Assembly (NCBI GenBank): GCA_029243605.1 | Contig: JAQWRT010000027.1 | Span: 1-64,000 of the forward strand | Direction of reading: 5' to 3' | Source: Myxococcota bacterium | GTDB lineage: Bacteria; Myxococcota_A; UBA9160; UBA4427 | DNA length: 64,000 nucleotides | Part shown: positions 36,382 through 45,433 of the stretch, piece by piece | How the letters are laid out: every line of letters starts with the position of its first letter | Numbering within the stretch: position 1 is the first letter of the stretch | Program-made: the position numbers and the translations under genes | Notes under the pieces: model-generated | Seen by the model: only the letters and a program-made list of their open reading frames with translations | Databases searched by the model: none | Told to the model about the DNA's origin: nothing

Positions 36382-37935
36382 TCAGGCCGCTGGGGCCTTT
36401 TCGCCGCGACGTTCGAGGGCCTGGCGACTCAAGGCTCCCCGCAAAATCTTTCCGGTGTGATTGCGAGGAATCTCTTCCACAAAGAGCAGGGCCTTGGGGA
36501 TCTTGTAGGCGCCGATTTTCCCACGACAGAACGCTTTGAGTTCCTGCAAGCTGGGCGGCTCTCCACCCCGGCAGACCAGCGCAGCGACGACGATCTCCCC
36601 CCAGCGATCGTCGGGCAGTCCAAAGATCGCGACATCCGAAACCGACGGATGTTCCTCCAGAACCACCTCGACCTCTCGGGGGTAGACGTTCTCGGCCCCG
36701 GTCTTGATCAACTCCTTGACCCGGCCCTTGATATAGAGAAAACCGTCTCGATCAAGATATCCGAGGTCGCCGGTATGGATCCAATCGCCGCTATAGAGCG
36801 CCTGGTTCGCCTCTTCATTACGCCAATAGCTCGCCGTAATCGGGCCCGAAACCATGATTTCACCCACATGATCGGCACTCTGCCGACTGCCATCATCGTT
36901 CCAGATCTCGACTTTCACCCCGGGCAGAGGCCTGCCACAGGAGGCGGGCCGGTCGAAAACATCCTGCCCCGTGATATAGACCGCTGGCCCCGTCGTCTCG
37001 GTTTGGCCATAGACTCCAAAATATTCGCAGTCCAGAGCCTCACACGTCCGCTGAATCGTACGAGTGGCTCGCTGCCCGACTCCGCCTCCACCGAGAATCA
37101 TTCGGAGATTCCGGAAGCCCTCGACGCCGTCTTGCTCGATCTTCTCGCGAATCGCCGCATTTTGCTGGGGCGCGGCCAGCATGGTAAAGGTGACCCCGTA
37201 ATCGACTATGGCCTTGGCCGTAGCAGCGGCTTCGACCTTGCCAGCAATCACAGTCCTTCCGCCAGCGAGAAGAGTGGCCCGAGTTCGAATGAGACCCGCC
37301 TGATGAAAGAAGGGCATGAGGGCCAGGTAAGTGTCCTCTCGGGTGATGTCCACTGCATCTCGCGTAAGGCCGTCTGCCACTACCGAACCGGCGTGGCTCT
37401 GGAGCGCTCCCTTGGGTCGGCCCGTGGTTCCGCTCGTGTAGATCATCAGGGCCGCGTCCTCGGGATCTACCCCTGGGGGCCGCGACTCATGGCCCCTGGC
37501 CACGAGCGCCTCCGTCTCGTGGTCGAGTCCCTCCTCGCCTTCCATACCCACAAGGAATCCCAGGGATGCACAAGCCGCCATCAACTCCTGGGCGAGGGAA
37601 GAAAAATCAGGGTCGGCGATCAGGGCAGCACTCTCCGCGTTATCGATCATCCACTGGAGTTCGCCCTTGGCCAGGCGAGTATTCAGCACGTGAAAGATCA
37701 GCCCAGCTTCCGCAGCCGCATAGTGCCAGGCGATGTAGTCGGCGCTGTTGTGTCCGAGAATCGCAAGCCGAGCACCTCGCTCGAGACCAAGCCCCTGGAG
37801 CGCCCCGGCCAGGGCAGATTGTTTTTTCTTGAGTTCTCCGAAGGAGATTTCTTTTTTCGGAGTGACGAACGCCACCTGGTCCGGCCATGCCTTTGCCGCG
37901 ATGGCGAGTTCATCGTGTAGTAAGCGAGGATTCAC
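36382..37935 (-). CDS. Long-chain-type acyl-CoA synthetase (AMP-binding)
   Basis: A 517-residue ANL enzyme with IYTSGTTGRPKGALQ, VYGQTETTGPAV, TGDLGYLDRDGFLYIKGRVKELIK and the C-terminal RNHTGKILRG lysine motif. It activates a carboxylic acid to its CoA thioester in the cytoplasm. The start is GTG with GGGAGG 9 nt upstream. It is monocistronic or leads into the TPR-phosphatase operon after 60 nt. It is the third such ligase in the window, and each lies near a different partner set. The specific acid is unknown. Confidence 0.9.
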   Translation of the reverse strand: MNPRLLHDELAIAAKAWPDQVAFVTPKKEISFGELKKKQSALAGALQGLGLERGARLAILGHNSADYIAWHYAAAEAGLIFHVLNTRLAKGELQWMIDNAESAALIADPDFSSLAQELMAACASLGFLVGMEGEEGLDHETEALVARGHESRPPGVDPEDAALMIYTSGTTGRPKGALQSHAGSVVADGLTRDAVDITREDTYLALMPFFHQAGLIRTRATLLAGGRTVIAGKVEAAATAKAIVDYGVTFTMLAAPQQNAAIREKIEQDGVEGFRNLRMILGGGGVGQRATRTIQRTCEALDCEYFGVYGQTETTGPAVYITGQDVFDRPASCGRPLPGVKVEIWNDDGSRQSADHVGEIMVSGPITASYWRNEEANQALYSGDWIHTGDLGYLDRDGFLYIKGRVKELIKTGAENVYPREVEVVLEEHPSVSDVAIFGLPDDRWGEIVVAALVCRGGEPPSLQELKAFCRGKIGAYKIPKALLFVEEIPRNHTGKILRGALSRQALERRGEKAPAA

Positions 37936-38256
37936 TCTTAAATTCCTCCCGTGTGGTTCGACTCGGATCTGAAGCGCCGCGAATATAGGCTACGCAGGAA
38001 TTCCTGTGAAATCCGATGCCGGCGCTTGGGGCACGCGGCCTTCCCCGGCGTACTCTGGGCGATTTTTCTCACCGCATCCTCCGTGAGATGCAGCGGCTGG
38101 CGAGTCACCGGGCGGCACGAGTCTCAATAACCGACTGCGCTAGGGGAATGGCAATTGCGGTCGCGATTCTTGCGGGCTAGGTGTCTGGTTGCCCTTGCCT
38201 TTCCCATAGGCTCCGCGTCCAGGCCGGACGAGGATATTCGCCGAGGTCGCCACAGA
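37936..38256. other. Intergenic region, 321 bp, no gene recognised
   Basis: This divergent spacer between the acyl-CoA synthetase and the ASCH gene should contain both promoters. It includes a 12-bp perfect palindrome, CAGGAATTCCTG, at 37995-38006 and a weak hairpin near 38077-38097. A short open frame from 38155 runs into the ASCH gene in frame but has no clear start signal. Confidence 0.5.
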
Positions 38257-38598
38257 ATGAGTGATTTTCCCGAAAAAACCTGCACCATCGACCGCCTAGT
38301 CCGTCAAAAAATGCTGGTCACGGCGGCCCTAGCCGGCACCAAGACCGAACAGCGTCGTGACGGAGTCTATGCCTACCCCGGGGAGACGTTCGAACTCGAG
38401 GGCCGCACCTTCGAGGTCACCTCCCTGACCCATGAGCCCCTGGGTAATCTCGACGACGAAGGCGCGCGCGCAGAAGGCTTTCAGAGCCTTGAGCAGTACC
38501 GCCAACTGATTCTGAGGATGCACAAGGGCATGGAGTGGGAGCCCGAACACCTAGTCTGGGTCCACCGATTCAAATTGCTGGAGGCCCAGCCCGCCTGA
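38257..38598 (+). CDS. ASCH-like (PUA-related) domain protein
   Basis: The 113-residue protein contains TKTEQRRDGVYAYPGETFELEGRTFEV and later RAEGFQSLEQYRQLI, the arrangement of ASCH domains, which resemble the RNA-binding PUA fold. ASCH proteins are linked to RNA metabolism or hydrolysis of modified nucleosides. The start at 38257 has GAGG about 10 nt upstream; an upstream ATG at 38155 would add 34 residues with no family match. It converges on the DUF3604 gene. The function is unproven. Confidence 0.72.
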   Translation: MSDFPEKTCTIDRLVRQKMLVTAALAGTKTEQRRDGVYAYPGETFELEGRTFEVTSLTHEPLGNLDDEGARAEGFQSLEQYRQLILRMHKGMEWEPEHLVWVHRFKLLEAQPA

Positions 38599-38627
38599 GC
38601 GAAAAGCGGGGCCTCGCCTCGCAACGA

Positions 38628-40463
38628 TCAGCGGGGGGTATACCAGATAGGCGAAGTGTAGGCCCTGTCCTGCACCATCAGGCGGGCCCCAGAGATGATC
38701 TCCGTTCCCAGGCGAGCGGCGTCATAAGCCGTCCAGCGCGGAGTCGGAATCTCGATCACCCGGGCGTAGTAGAAGGCGCTTTGGGCTGGATCAAAATCCG
38801 GGTCGAGCCAGACCTGGGCAAATTGCGCGCTGCCCACGTCATTCTCGTAGCTTGCCTTCTCTAGATCGACGGTGCCTGAGGCGGGTTCGGCGACCACTAC
38901 GTCGAAAACTTTCTCTTGGGCCTGCCCCCCATCATCCAACCATCCCTTGACGACCTGAACACGCTCAAGATTGGCGCCCAGTGGGTCCTTCAGTGCCATG
39001 ATCAGAAAACCAGGGCCTGAGGCCCCCGCCTTCGGTGCCGAGGGCAAATCTCCTCCCATGGGCACGCCCTTTCGATAACCGACCAAAACCGCTTCGGGCC
39101 CGAGTGAATCCTCTGGCGAGAAATCCCACCCCCCAAAGAAACGCACTTGCATCCTAGAACCGGTCGTGGCGTAGACCTCGCGTCTTCGCATGGCATCGAA
39201 AATCGCTTCACGCGTATTTTCCTTTGCCCAGACGCCGGCATAACCCGAAGCCACCTGTTCCCAGGCGATCACGTCGAACTCCTGACCCGCGGAGGACTTG
39301 ATAAAGGTCTCATTGGTCCGAGGCTCACCGGGCTCGACCAGAACCGCCTTGCCCCAGAAATTATTCTCGGCACCCGTCGCCAGGGAAGTGTGCGCGTCGG
39401 TACTGCCGATCATTCCGAACTTGTAGGGATTGATTCCGGTCTTCGCCCCGAGTTCCAGTCCGCTCTTGAGCGCCGAGCGCGCATATTCATTTCGGATCAT
39501 GCCCGGCTTCTTCGGGATCATGCCCACCAGAGCCAGATTTCCCGCATCCCAAGTTTCAAAATCGGCGAACTCGTCATCGGGCGAAAGCAGGGGGTGGGTC
39601 TCCCCATCGCCCTTGATCTGGGTGACCTCGACCAGGGGCTCCCAACGTGCTCGGGCCGCGGCGTATGACCGGCCAATAGCCTTCCCACCCGAATCTTCCA
39701 CGCCGAACATGCGGCCATTGCTGAGGTTTCCGTTATGAGGAATCGCAAGAATTTGCCCGTCGGTTTCGCTCTCATATTTTTCCATGAACGCCCAGAGATC
39801 TTCCGGCCGATCCCCATCAAAAGCCGAGACAGGGACCATCTTCCCGGCGCGCTCGGCACTGTCGCGATACACAACCACCCTGTGCAGGTTGTCGCCGCCG
39901 GGCATCGAAGTCCACTCGAAACCAATCAACGCGGTAAACACGCCCGGCTGGTTATATCGATCCGCGAGGGTCGTGATCTCACCCCAGATATTTTCTCTAG
40001 CCTCGGCGTTATCAAAAATTGGCTCGTTGGTCATCAACGATCCGATCAACTCGTCCATAATTGCCCGGGCAGCCTCGTTATCGCCTGTTAAAGAATCAAA
40101 AATCCGCCGACCATCGGGGTCGGCCAAAAACTTCGGATCTTCAGCTCTCAATCTCGGCAGCACGCCCATGTACTCCGCGTGGTCGGAGACCACCAGAAAG
40201 TCGAGAGGGCGATCGAGACGAACTTCCTGCTGGGTGTTGGATGTCACCGTCTCGCCCCTGGCAAACCGGTAGGCGTCGCCGGGGTCGAGTCGGGTATTCC
40301 CCATGACGTTCGCGTCCATACTGAACGAACTATGAACGTGTGTATCGCCCCAGAGCAATTGCATCGGGAAGTCTTCGCCGACGTAGGGCGAATACTCATC
40401 GCTGGCGCTGGCAGCCTGCGCCGCGAACGCCACCACCAGTCCCACCAAGATCAAGCGCACCAT
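38628..40463 (-). CDS. DUF3604 family exported protein (PHP-like metal site)
   Basis: A 611-residue protein with a signal peptide ending AASA and the DUF3604 signature LLWGDTHVHSSFSMD at 37-50. Metal-ligand-like motifs resemble those of PHP-superfamily phosphoesterases: HVH (42-44), SDHAEY (His95), AIPHNGNLSNG and GSTDAHTS. It is predicted to be periplasmic or surface exposed; its reaction is unknown. The start at 40463 has GGAGGAGT upstream. A second DUF3604 gene lies at 42091, with an aldehyde dehydrogenase between them on the same strand. Confidence 0.87.
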   Translation of the reverse strand: MVRLILVGLVVAFAAQAASASDEYSPYVGEDFPMQLLWGDTHVHSSFSMDANVMGNTRLDPGDAYRFARGETVTSNTQQEVRLDRPLDFLVVSDHAEYMGVLPRLRAEDPKFLADPDGRRIFDSLTGDNEAARAIMDELIGSLMTNEPIFDNAEARENIWGEITTLADRYNQPGVFTALIGFEWTSMPGGDNLHRVVVYRDSAERAGKMVPVSAFDGDRPEDLWAFMEKYESETDGQILAIPHNGNLSNGRMFGVEDSGGKAIGRSYAAARARWEPLVEVTQIKGDGETHPLLSPDDEFADFETWDAGNLALVGMIPKKPGMIRNEYARSALKSGLELGAKTGINPYKFGMIGSTDAHTSLATGAENNFWGKAVLVEPGEPRTNETFIKSSAGQEFDVIAWEQVASGYAGVWAKENTREAIFDAMRRREVYATTGSRMQVRFFGGWDFSPEDSLGPEAVLVGYRKGVPMGGDLPSAPKAGASGPGFLIMALKDPLGANLERVQVVKGWLDDGGQAQEKVFDVVVAEPASGTVDLEKASYENDVGSAQFAQVWLDPDFDPAQSAFYYARVIEIPTPRWTAYDAARLGTEIISGARLMVQDRAYTSPIWYTPR

Positions 40464-40599
40464 GGGTACTCCTCCAAAAAGGGAAAGGGGCCTCGGATCA
40501 AGCCATCGACCGAGCCCATAGACCCAGCGACCCCTTGCCGAACGAGCCCCTATCCTGCACTCATTTTCTTGGCGACTCCACTGCATCGCCAAGCAGGGC

Positions 40600-42009
40600 T
40601 CAAAGCATTTTCTTCGCCATCTCTGTTCGCCTCTTGGTGTAGGGCGGGTACATCATCTTAATGTCGAACCTGAACCCGCGGCGCAGCACCGACTTGCGAT
40701 GACTGAACGTCTCAAAACTATGTTTTCCATGGTAGGCCCCCATCCCGCTAGGCCCTACCCCGCCGAAGGGCATCTTTGCGTTGGCAAGATGCATGATGGT
40801 TCCGTTCACCGTGACGCCTCCCGAACTCGTCGACGAGAGAACTCGCTCCTCGGTGGAAGCGTCAGCACTGAACAAGTAGAGCGCCAGGGGCTTCTCGCCC
40901 TGATTGACGAAACCAATGGCTTCGTCGACATCCTTGACTCGCAAGACCGGCAACACAGGGCCGAAAATCTCGGACTGCATGATCGGCGAATCCGGGGAGA
41001 CGTTCCGCAGGACAGTCGGCTCTATATAGCAATCCTCGGCGCGTGTGGCGCCACCGAAAGCTATTTCCTGACCTTCCATCAACTGGGAGATCCGCTCGTG
41101 ATGACGGGAGTTCACGATTCGAGTGTAGTCGGGGTTTTCCTGAGTCTCGCCGGAATAGAATTCTTCGACACTCTTCTCGAGTTCAGCAATCAGTTCTTCT
41201 TCGATCGATTCCTCCACGAGAATATAATCGGGCGCGATACATGTCTGGCCCGCATTCATGAATTTTCCCCAGGCAATACGCCGGGCCGCTACCGCAAGGT
41301 CCGCAGTTCTATCCACGATGCACGGGCTCTTGCCGCCCAGCTCGAGGGTAATGGGGGTCAGGTTCTTTGCAGCTGCCTCCATGATGACCTTGGCAACACT
41401 GCCGTTTCCCGTGTACATGATGTGATCGAATCGCTGCTCGAGCAGCGCAGAAGTCTCGGGCACACCGCCTTCAACCAATGCGATCGCATCGGTGTCCAGG
41501 TAGTCCGGAAGTCGTTCGGCGAGAATGGCGGAGGTGTGGGCAGTCACTTCACTCGGCTTGAGAACCACAGTATTCCCCGCGGCGATCGCCCCCACCAAGG
41601 GCGAGAGCAGCAAACCAATCGGGTAATTCCATGGAGCGATGATCAACACGACGCCCAAGGGCTCACGCATGATGAAGGACTTGCCCATGAGCGGCACTGC
41701 GCCCGCGCTCTCGGGCCGGGTCCACTTCTTCAGATTCTTGAGCGCAAGCTTGGCCTCGGTAGTGACCTGCCCGATATCTGCGGCCCAGGCCTCGAGTTCC
41801 GGCTTGCCCAGGTCGGCTTGCAGGGCGGCCACCAGGGCGTCCCCATTCTCCTTGACGAACCGAAGCAAGGCCTCGAGCTGAGTCCTCCGCCAGGAGAGTG
41901 GGCGGGTCCTGCCCGAATCGAAGGTGGTCCGTAAACCGGCGACAAGAGACGGAATCTCGGCTATCGACGAACTCGGCACCGGCAAAAGTTCTATGGCGGT
42001 CGCACTCAT
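40600..42009 (-). CDS. Aldehyde dehydrogenase family protein (class 3-like)
   Basis: The 469-residue enzyme has the ALDH catalytic set: APWNYP (Asn128), LELGGKSP (Glu223) and NAGQTCIAPD (Cys257). Its compact length and the C-terminal hydrophobic/basic tail (MMYPPYTKRRTEMAKKML) fit the class 3 or coniferyl/fatty aldehyde dehydrogenase group, which oxidises aldehydes with NAD(P)+. The start at 42009 has GGAGGGGAA 6 nt upstream. It lies between two DUF3604 genes on the same strand with gaps of 81 and 136 nt, so they may share a transcript. Confidence 0.88.
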   Translation of the reverse strand: MSATAIELLPVPSSSIAEIPSLVAGLRTTFDSGRTRPLSWRRTQLEALLRFVKENGDALVAALQADLGKPELEAWAADIGQVTTEAKLALKNLKKWTRPESAGAVPLMGKSFIMREPLGVVLIIAPWNYPIGLLLSPLVGAIAAGNTVVLKPSEVTAHTSAILAERLPDYLDTDAIALVEGGVPETSALLEQRFDHIMYTGNGSVAKVIMEAAAKNLTPITLELGGKSPCIVDRTADLAVAARRIAWGKFMNAGQTCIAPDYILVEESIEEELIAELEKSVEEFYSGETQENPDYTRIVNSRHHERISQLMEGQEIAFGGATRAEDCYIEPTVLRNVSPDSPIMQSEIFGPVLPVLRVKDVDEAIGFVNQGEKPLALYLFSADASTEERVLSSTSSGGVTVNGTIMHLANAKMPFGGVGPSGMGAYHGKHSFETFSHRKSVLRRGFRFDIKMMYPPYTKRRTEMAKKML

Positions 42010-42090
42010 ATCTATTCCCCTCCATCGGCCATTCAAAAGCCTTTAGACGTGGGTAAGAATAACAGCGCCCAGCGGTGCCGGCGACGCCCC

Positions 42091-44382
42091 CTATTCTCGG
42101 TTGCTCCGGGCCAGGGAGAGACGTGAGGCCGGGTGATCCACAAAGATCGGCGAGGACCAGGCGCGCTCTTGCACCGCATCTCGGCAATCGTCCCCGGTCG
42201 AACAAATCTCGACGGAAACCACTTTCCCGCTCTCGTTGCGTTGAGGCCTAAGCGGGCGCCCGAGAATTCCGGGTTGGGCCTCCTCCAGGGCACGAGCGTA
42301 ATAGAGCGCATCTCGGCCCTGGCCGGAGAACTCTTCGTCGCTGAAGCGAAAAACGCAGCCCCCGGGTGAGGGGTCGCACTCGTGGCGAAGCCAGGGATCT
42401 TCGATCAGGTCGTCAGCCGATTCATCCAGGGAAGTCCGGGGCAGAATGCGCACGATTTCGATGGCCTTGATCGAACGGCGCTCATCACCCGGGAAATAAC
42501 ATTCATTCTGGCAGAGTCGCTCCACCCGCTCGGGTGAGAGCCCTTCCCGGGTCCAATCGGGACAACCGGGACGCGGCTCGAAGGAACCCAAAGCCCGCAC
42601 CTCGAATTCGGGCGCCACGGTCATCTCCAACTCACTGCCCATGGGTGAGCGACCCGAACTCGGGCCGGGAGTATTCAGCAAATCAAACCAGAGCAGTATC
42701 CGGGGGCCGCTCGTCCCGTAGACCTCCCGCCGCCCCATTGCCTCCCAAATATCCTCCCGGCTGCGACTTTCAGAATGCACGGCCGCCAGACCGCCGGGGT
42801 AGAGAAACGCACTTGTACGCCCGTCATTTCCGCTCACACCGACCTGTTCGGTACCCGGTCGAATTGGCATCTGGGGGTCTTCCATTGCGGAGCCACCGAT
42901 CATGGAGGCGACTCCCCCTTCGGGTGTCTTATTGACATCGGTCATCAGTCCGCGGTTGTAATTCTTGTAGCCCACCCCCGGGCGGGAAGAGTGTTCATCG
43001 CTCGAGGCGACGAAGCCATAGCGAAAGCGCAGGGGCTTGCCGTCTTCATCCAAGACTTCCGGAAGGGCCAATGACATCCCGTATTGAACAGATTCCCTGG
43101 GCCGGTAGCTGAAGCTCGGCTTAAAACAGTCACGACACTGATCGCAGTCCAGCCACTCTTCAGGGGCGGCATCGGGGAAGACACGGTTCACTCGGGTATA
43201 CGCCTCGGTTGCGTATTCTCGGGCCAAGGCGACACGGCGCTCGCACTCGTCCTGTTCCAAACCTTCACAGCGCCCACGCATGATCTCGCCCGCCTGCCAG
43301 CAGCAAGGCAGGAAATTCTCAGTGGGCTCGGAGCAGATACGCCGACCTTCTTCGTCGACCTCCCACTCGCGCCAGCGACGATATTCTTCGGAGTTGCCGT
43401 GGCCCGACATAATCTCAACGAGACGCATCTTGTCCGCGTCGTAGTTCTCTGGGGACAAATGCTTGTCGATCGTCGATGTGGCCGGCGTATAGACGCCCCA
43501 CGCCATTCCGTGGGGGATTTCGAGCACATCCCCTCCCCACTCATCGAGCTTCCGATGGAGAACATCCGGCGTCTCCGCCAGCTCGAAGCAGCCCGGCGGG
43601 AGTTCATCGCTGGGGACTCCCTCCTGGCACCTCGGAGCCACCTGTAACGCCTCGGCATACGCGACGAAGTCGGTGTATTGACCCCAGTGAAGGGGGTCCG
43701 CATAGCGAAGCTTTGCCAGGGAGCCGGCCATGGCCAAAATGCCTCTCCGCTTGTCCTCGGATGCGATAGGCCGCTTGGGCAGAAGATCGTCGGCCGTTTC
43801 TCGGAAGACCAAGCAGCGGTGCCCGTAATGACTTTCGGGCGTAAGTCCAGCCTGACTCCACTCGAAACCCATAAATGCCACAAGGTCCGGGTTCGTTGAA
43901 TCCCCCGAGCGCGCGTTGCACTGCCGAATGCTCTCCTTCGAAACCTCATAATGCTCTGGACTGAGCGCCTCGGCATGGTCAGTGAGAGCGAAGAAATCCA
44001 GATTCGCGCAATAGCGCGCAAAATCGCAGGCGTCGGCCGGGGGGTGAGCGCCCTCCCCTCCAATCAGGGGAAGTGAAAAAATGAACGCATCCTGGGAGAA
44101 GGTCGAGTGGACATGGAGGTCACCGAAGAGAATCTGCTTCGTAGCCGCGCCCGGCTCACCCGACTCAACCCGATCCTCCCATTGGGAGATCGCCGAGCGC
44201 TGTGCGTCCAGGCCAGCGGCGACCACGGCGGGTGGCTTGGCCGCACCCTGAGATTTCATTTCCTCCTGACGAGAGCCTCCGCTGCAGCCCTGGGAGAGAA
44301 GCAGCGCGAGCAGCACGAGAAGGCAAATCCCGCCGCCCGGGGACTGAACCGATCGTCTCACACTCTCCTCACTCGCCACCAC
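42091..44382 (-). CDS. DUF3604 family lipoprotein (PHP-like metal site)
   Basis: The 763-residue protein has a lipoprotein leader ending LLLSQGC (Cys33) and ILFGDLHVHSTFSQDAF with HVH at 90-92, FALTDHAEAL, LEIPHGMAWGVY and VASSDEHSSRPG. These four blocks resemble PHP-type metal ligands. It is the longer of two DUF3604 proteins in the window and carries about ten extra cysteines in its middle part, such as CCWQAGEIMRGRC and DCDQCRDC, absent from the other copy. I chose GTG at 44382, which has AGGAGGGG upstream; ATG at 44463 is the alternative. Confidence 0.84.
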   Translation of the reverse strand: MVASEESVRRSVQSPGGGICLLVLLALLLSQGCSGGSRQEEMKSQGAAKPPAVVAAGLDAQRSAISQWEDRVESGEPGAATKQILFGDLHVHSTFSQDAFIFSLPLIGGEGAHPPADACDFARYCANLDFFALTDHAEALSPEHYEVSKESIRQCNARSGDSTNPDLVAFMGFEWSQAGLTPESHYGHRCLVFRETADDLLPKRPIASEDKRRGILAMAGSLAKLRYADPLHWGQYTDFVAYAEALQVAPRCQEGVPSDELPPGCFELAETPDVLHRKLDEWGGDVLEIPHGMAWGVYTPATSTIDKHLSPENYDADKMRLVEIMSGHGNSEEYRRWREWEVDEEGRRICSEPTENFLPCCWQAGEIMRGRCEGLEQDECERRVALAREYATEAYTRVNRVFPDAAPEEWLDCDQCRDCFKPSFSYRPRESVQYGMSLALPEVLDEDGKPLRFRYGFVASSDEHSSRPGVGYKNYNRGLMTDVNKTPEGGVASMIGGSAMEDPQMPIRPGTEQVGVSGNDGRTSAFLYPGGLAAVHSESRSREDIWEAMGRREVYGTSGPRILLWFDLLNTPGPSSGRSPMGSELEMTVAPEFEVRALGSFEPRPGCPDWTREGLSPERVERLCQNECYFPGDERRSIKAIEIVRILPRTSLDESADDLIEDPWLRHECDPSPGGCVFRFSDEEFSGQGRDALYYARALEEAQPGILGRPLRPQRNESGKVVSVEICSTGDDCRDAVQERAWSSPIFVDHPASRLSLARSNRE

Positions 44383-44604
44383 GCTCCCCTCCTCGCCGGT
44401 TCCAGCAAGATTCCTCCACCCCTTCTTCAAGGGGGCAGGAGACTGACTTTGAGCTTGGCACATCTCGTATATCCCGGCGATCGGTGCCGCGGTCCGAGGC
44501 TAGATGCTAGGTTCTGCGATCACTCTCTCGGCGGGTAATGCCGGGAGCTTGCCCAGCACCGATGCATCTGAACAAGCGAATACGCCAGTCTACCGGAGGC
44601 CTAC

Positions 44605-45390
44605 GTGCCCGTTGCAGTTCATGGATCGGAGCCCCGTTTCCTTTTCTTCTGGAATAACAAGGTCGCGTCGAGATCCGTTCTCGCTGGGCTCCGCAAGGCG
44701 TTCCCGGACCTCGGAACCTACTCCCAACCCGCTTTCCGGCCGCTCTTGCCCGACGCCCACTGGCCACGTTTTCTCATAGTCCGAAATCCCTGGGCTCGCG
44801 TTGTTTCGTGCTACCGAAATAAGTGTGTCAACGCCCCTCGCAATTTGGAGGCGCAGGGTCGGCTCGAACCCTGCCAGTATCATATTCTACGGGCACTCGG
44901 TGCGAGCCAGTCGCCTCCCCAGGCGGCCGCAGCCGCGCTGGCCGAACTCAGCCTAGCCGACTTCATTTCAGCGTTGGAAATCGCGAGGGATGGCAACAGT
45001 CATTTCCGGCTCCAGGTGGACGTACTCCGCGACGGCTCGCAGCCGACCTCCCAACTCGACCGACTACTGCGCTCCGCAACCAGTCTTTCCCATATCGCAA
45101 GAACGCATTATCGAACCCCGGGCTGGCTTCGACCGGGACTCAATGGCGCTCATATCGCGGACTCGATAGCGGGATTGCACGCGGCCCCGGTGAAGTGGAT
45201 TCAGCTGGAGAGCTTTCCCGAAGCCTGGACCCAAGTCGAACAGGAACTCGGCCGCGATATCGCCTTCCCCTGGCGCAACTCGACAGGGGAAAAAGAAGCT
45301 TGGCGAGATCTCTACGATGCCGAAACCACAGCCGCTGTAGGGCAGCTCTACCAGCCAGATATCGAGGCCTTCGGCTACCGCCCCGACTGA
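44605..45390 (+). CDS. Sulfotransferase family 2-like protein
   Basis: A 261-residue protein with PAPS-binding-type motifs: the 5'-phosphosulfate loop FFWNNKVASRSV and the 3'-phosphate segment FLIVRNPWARVVSCYRNK, plus the usual C-terminal YQPDIEAFGY. Family members transfer sulfate from PAPS to carbohydrates or other hydroxyl groups. GTG is the start, with GGAGG 6 nt upstream. There is no signal peptide or membrane anchor. It sits next to sulfatase genes, which suggests sulfated glycan or lipid metabolism, although this is only contextual. Confidence 0.8.
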   Translation: MPVAVHGSEPRFLFFWNNKVASRSVLAGLRKAFPDLGTYSQPAFRPLLPDAHWPRFLIVRNPWARVVSCYRNKCVNAPRNLEAQGRLEPCQYHILRALGASQSPPQAAAAALAELSLADFISALEIARDGNSHFRLQVDVLRDGSQPTSQLDRLLRSATSLSHIARTHYRTPGWLRPGLNGAHIADSIAGLHAAPVKWIQLESFPEAWTQVEQELGRDIAFPWRNSTGEKEAWRDLYDAETTAAVGQLYQPDIEAFGYRPD

Positions 45391-45433
45391 ACGCGATCCG
45401 CCCTTGCCGGACGGACGAGAGATCCCCAGCGGA

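Noticed and set aside
37995-38006. 12-bp palindrome CAGGAATTCCTG in the divergent spacer
   Set aside because: It is short and not placed at an obvious promoter element. A single palindrome of this size is expected by chance somewhere in 64 kb.
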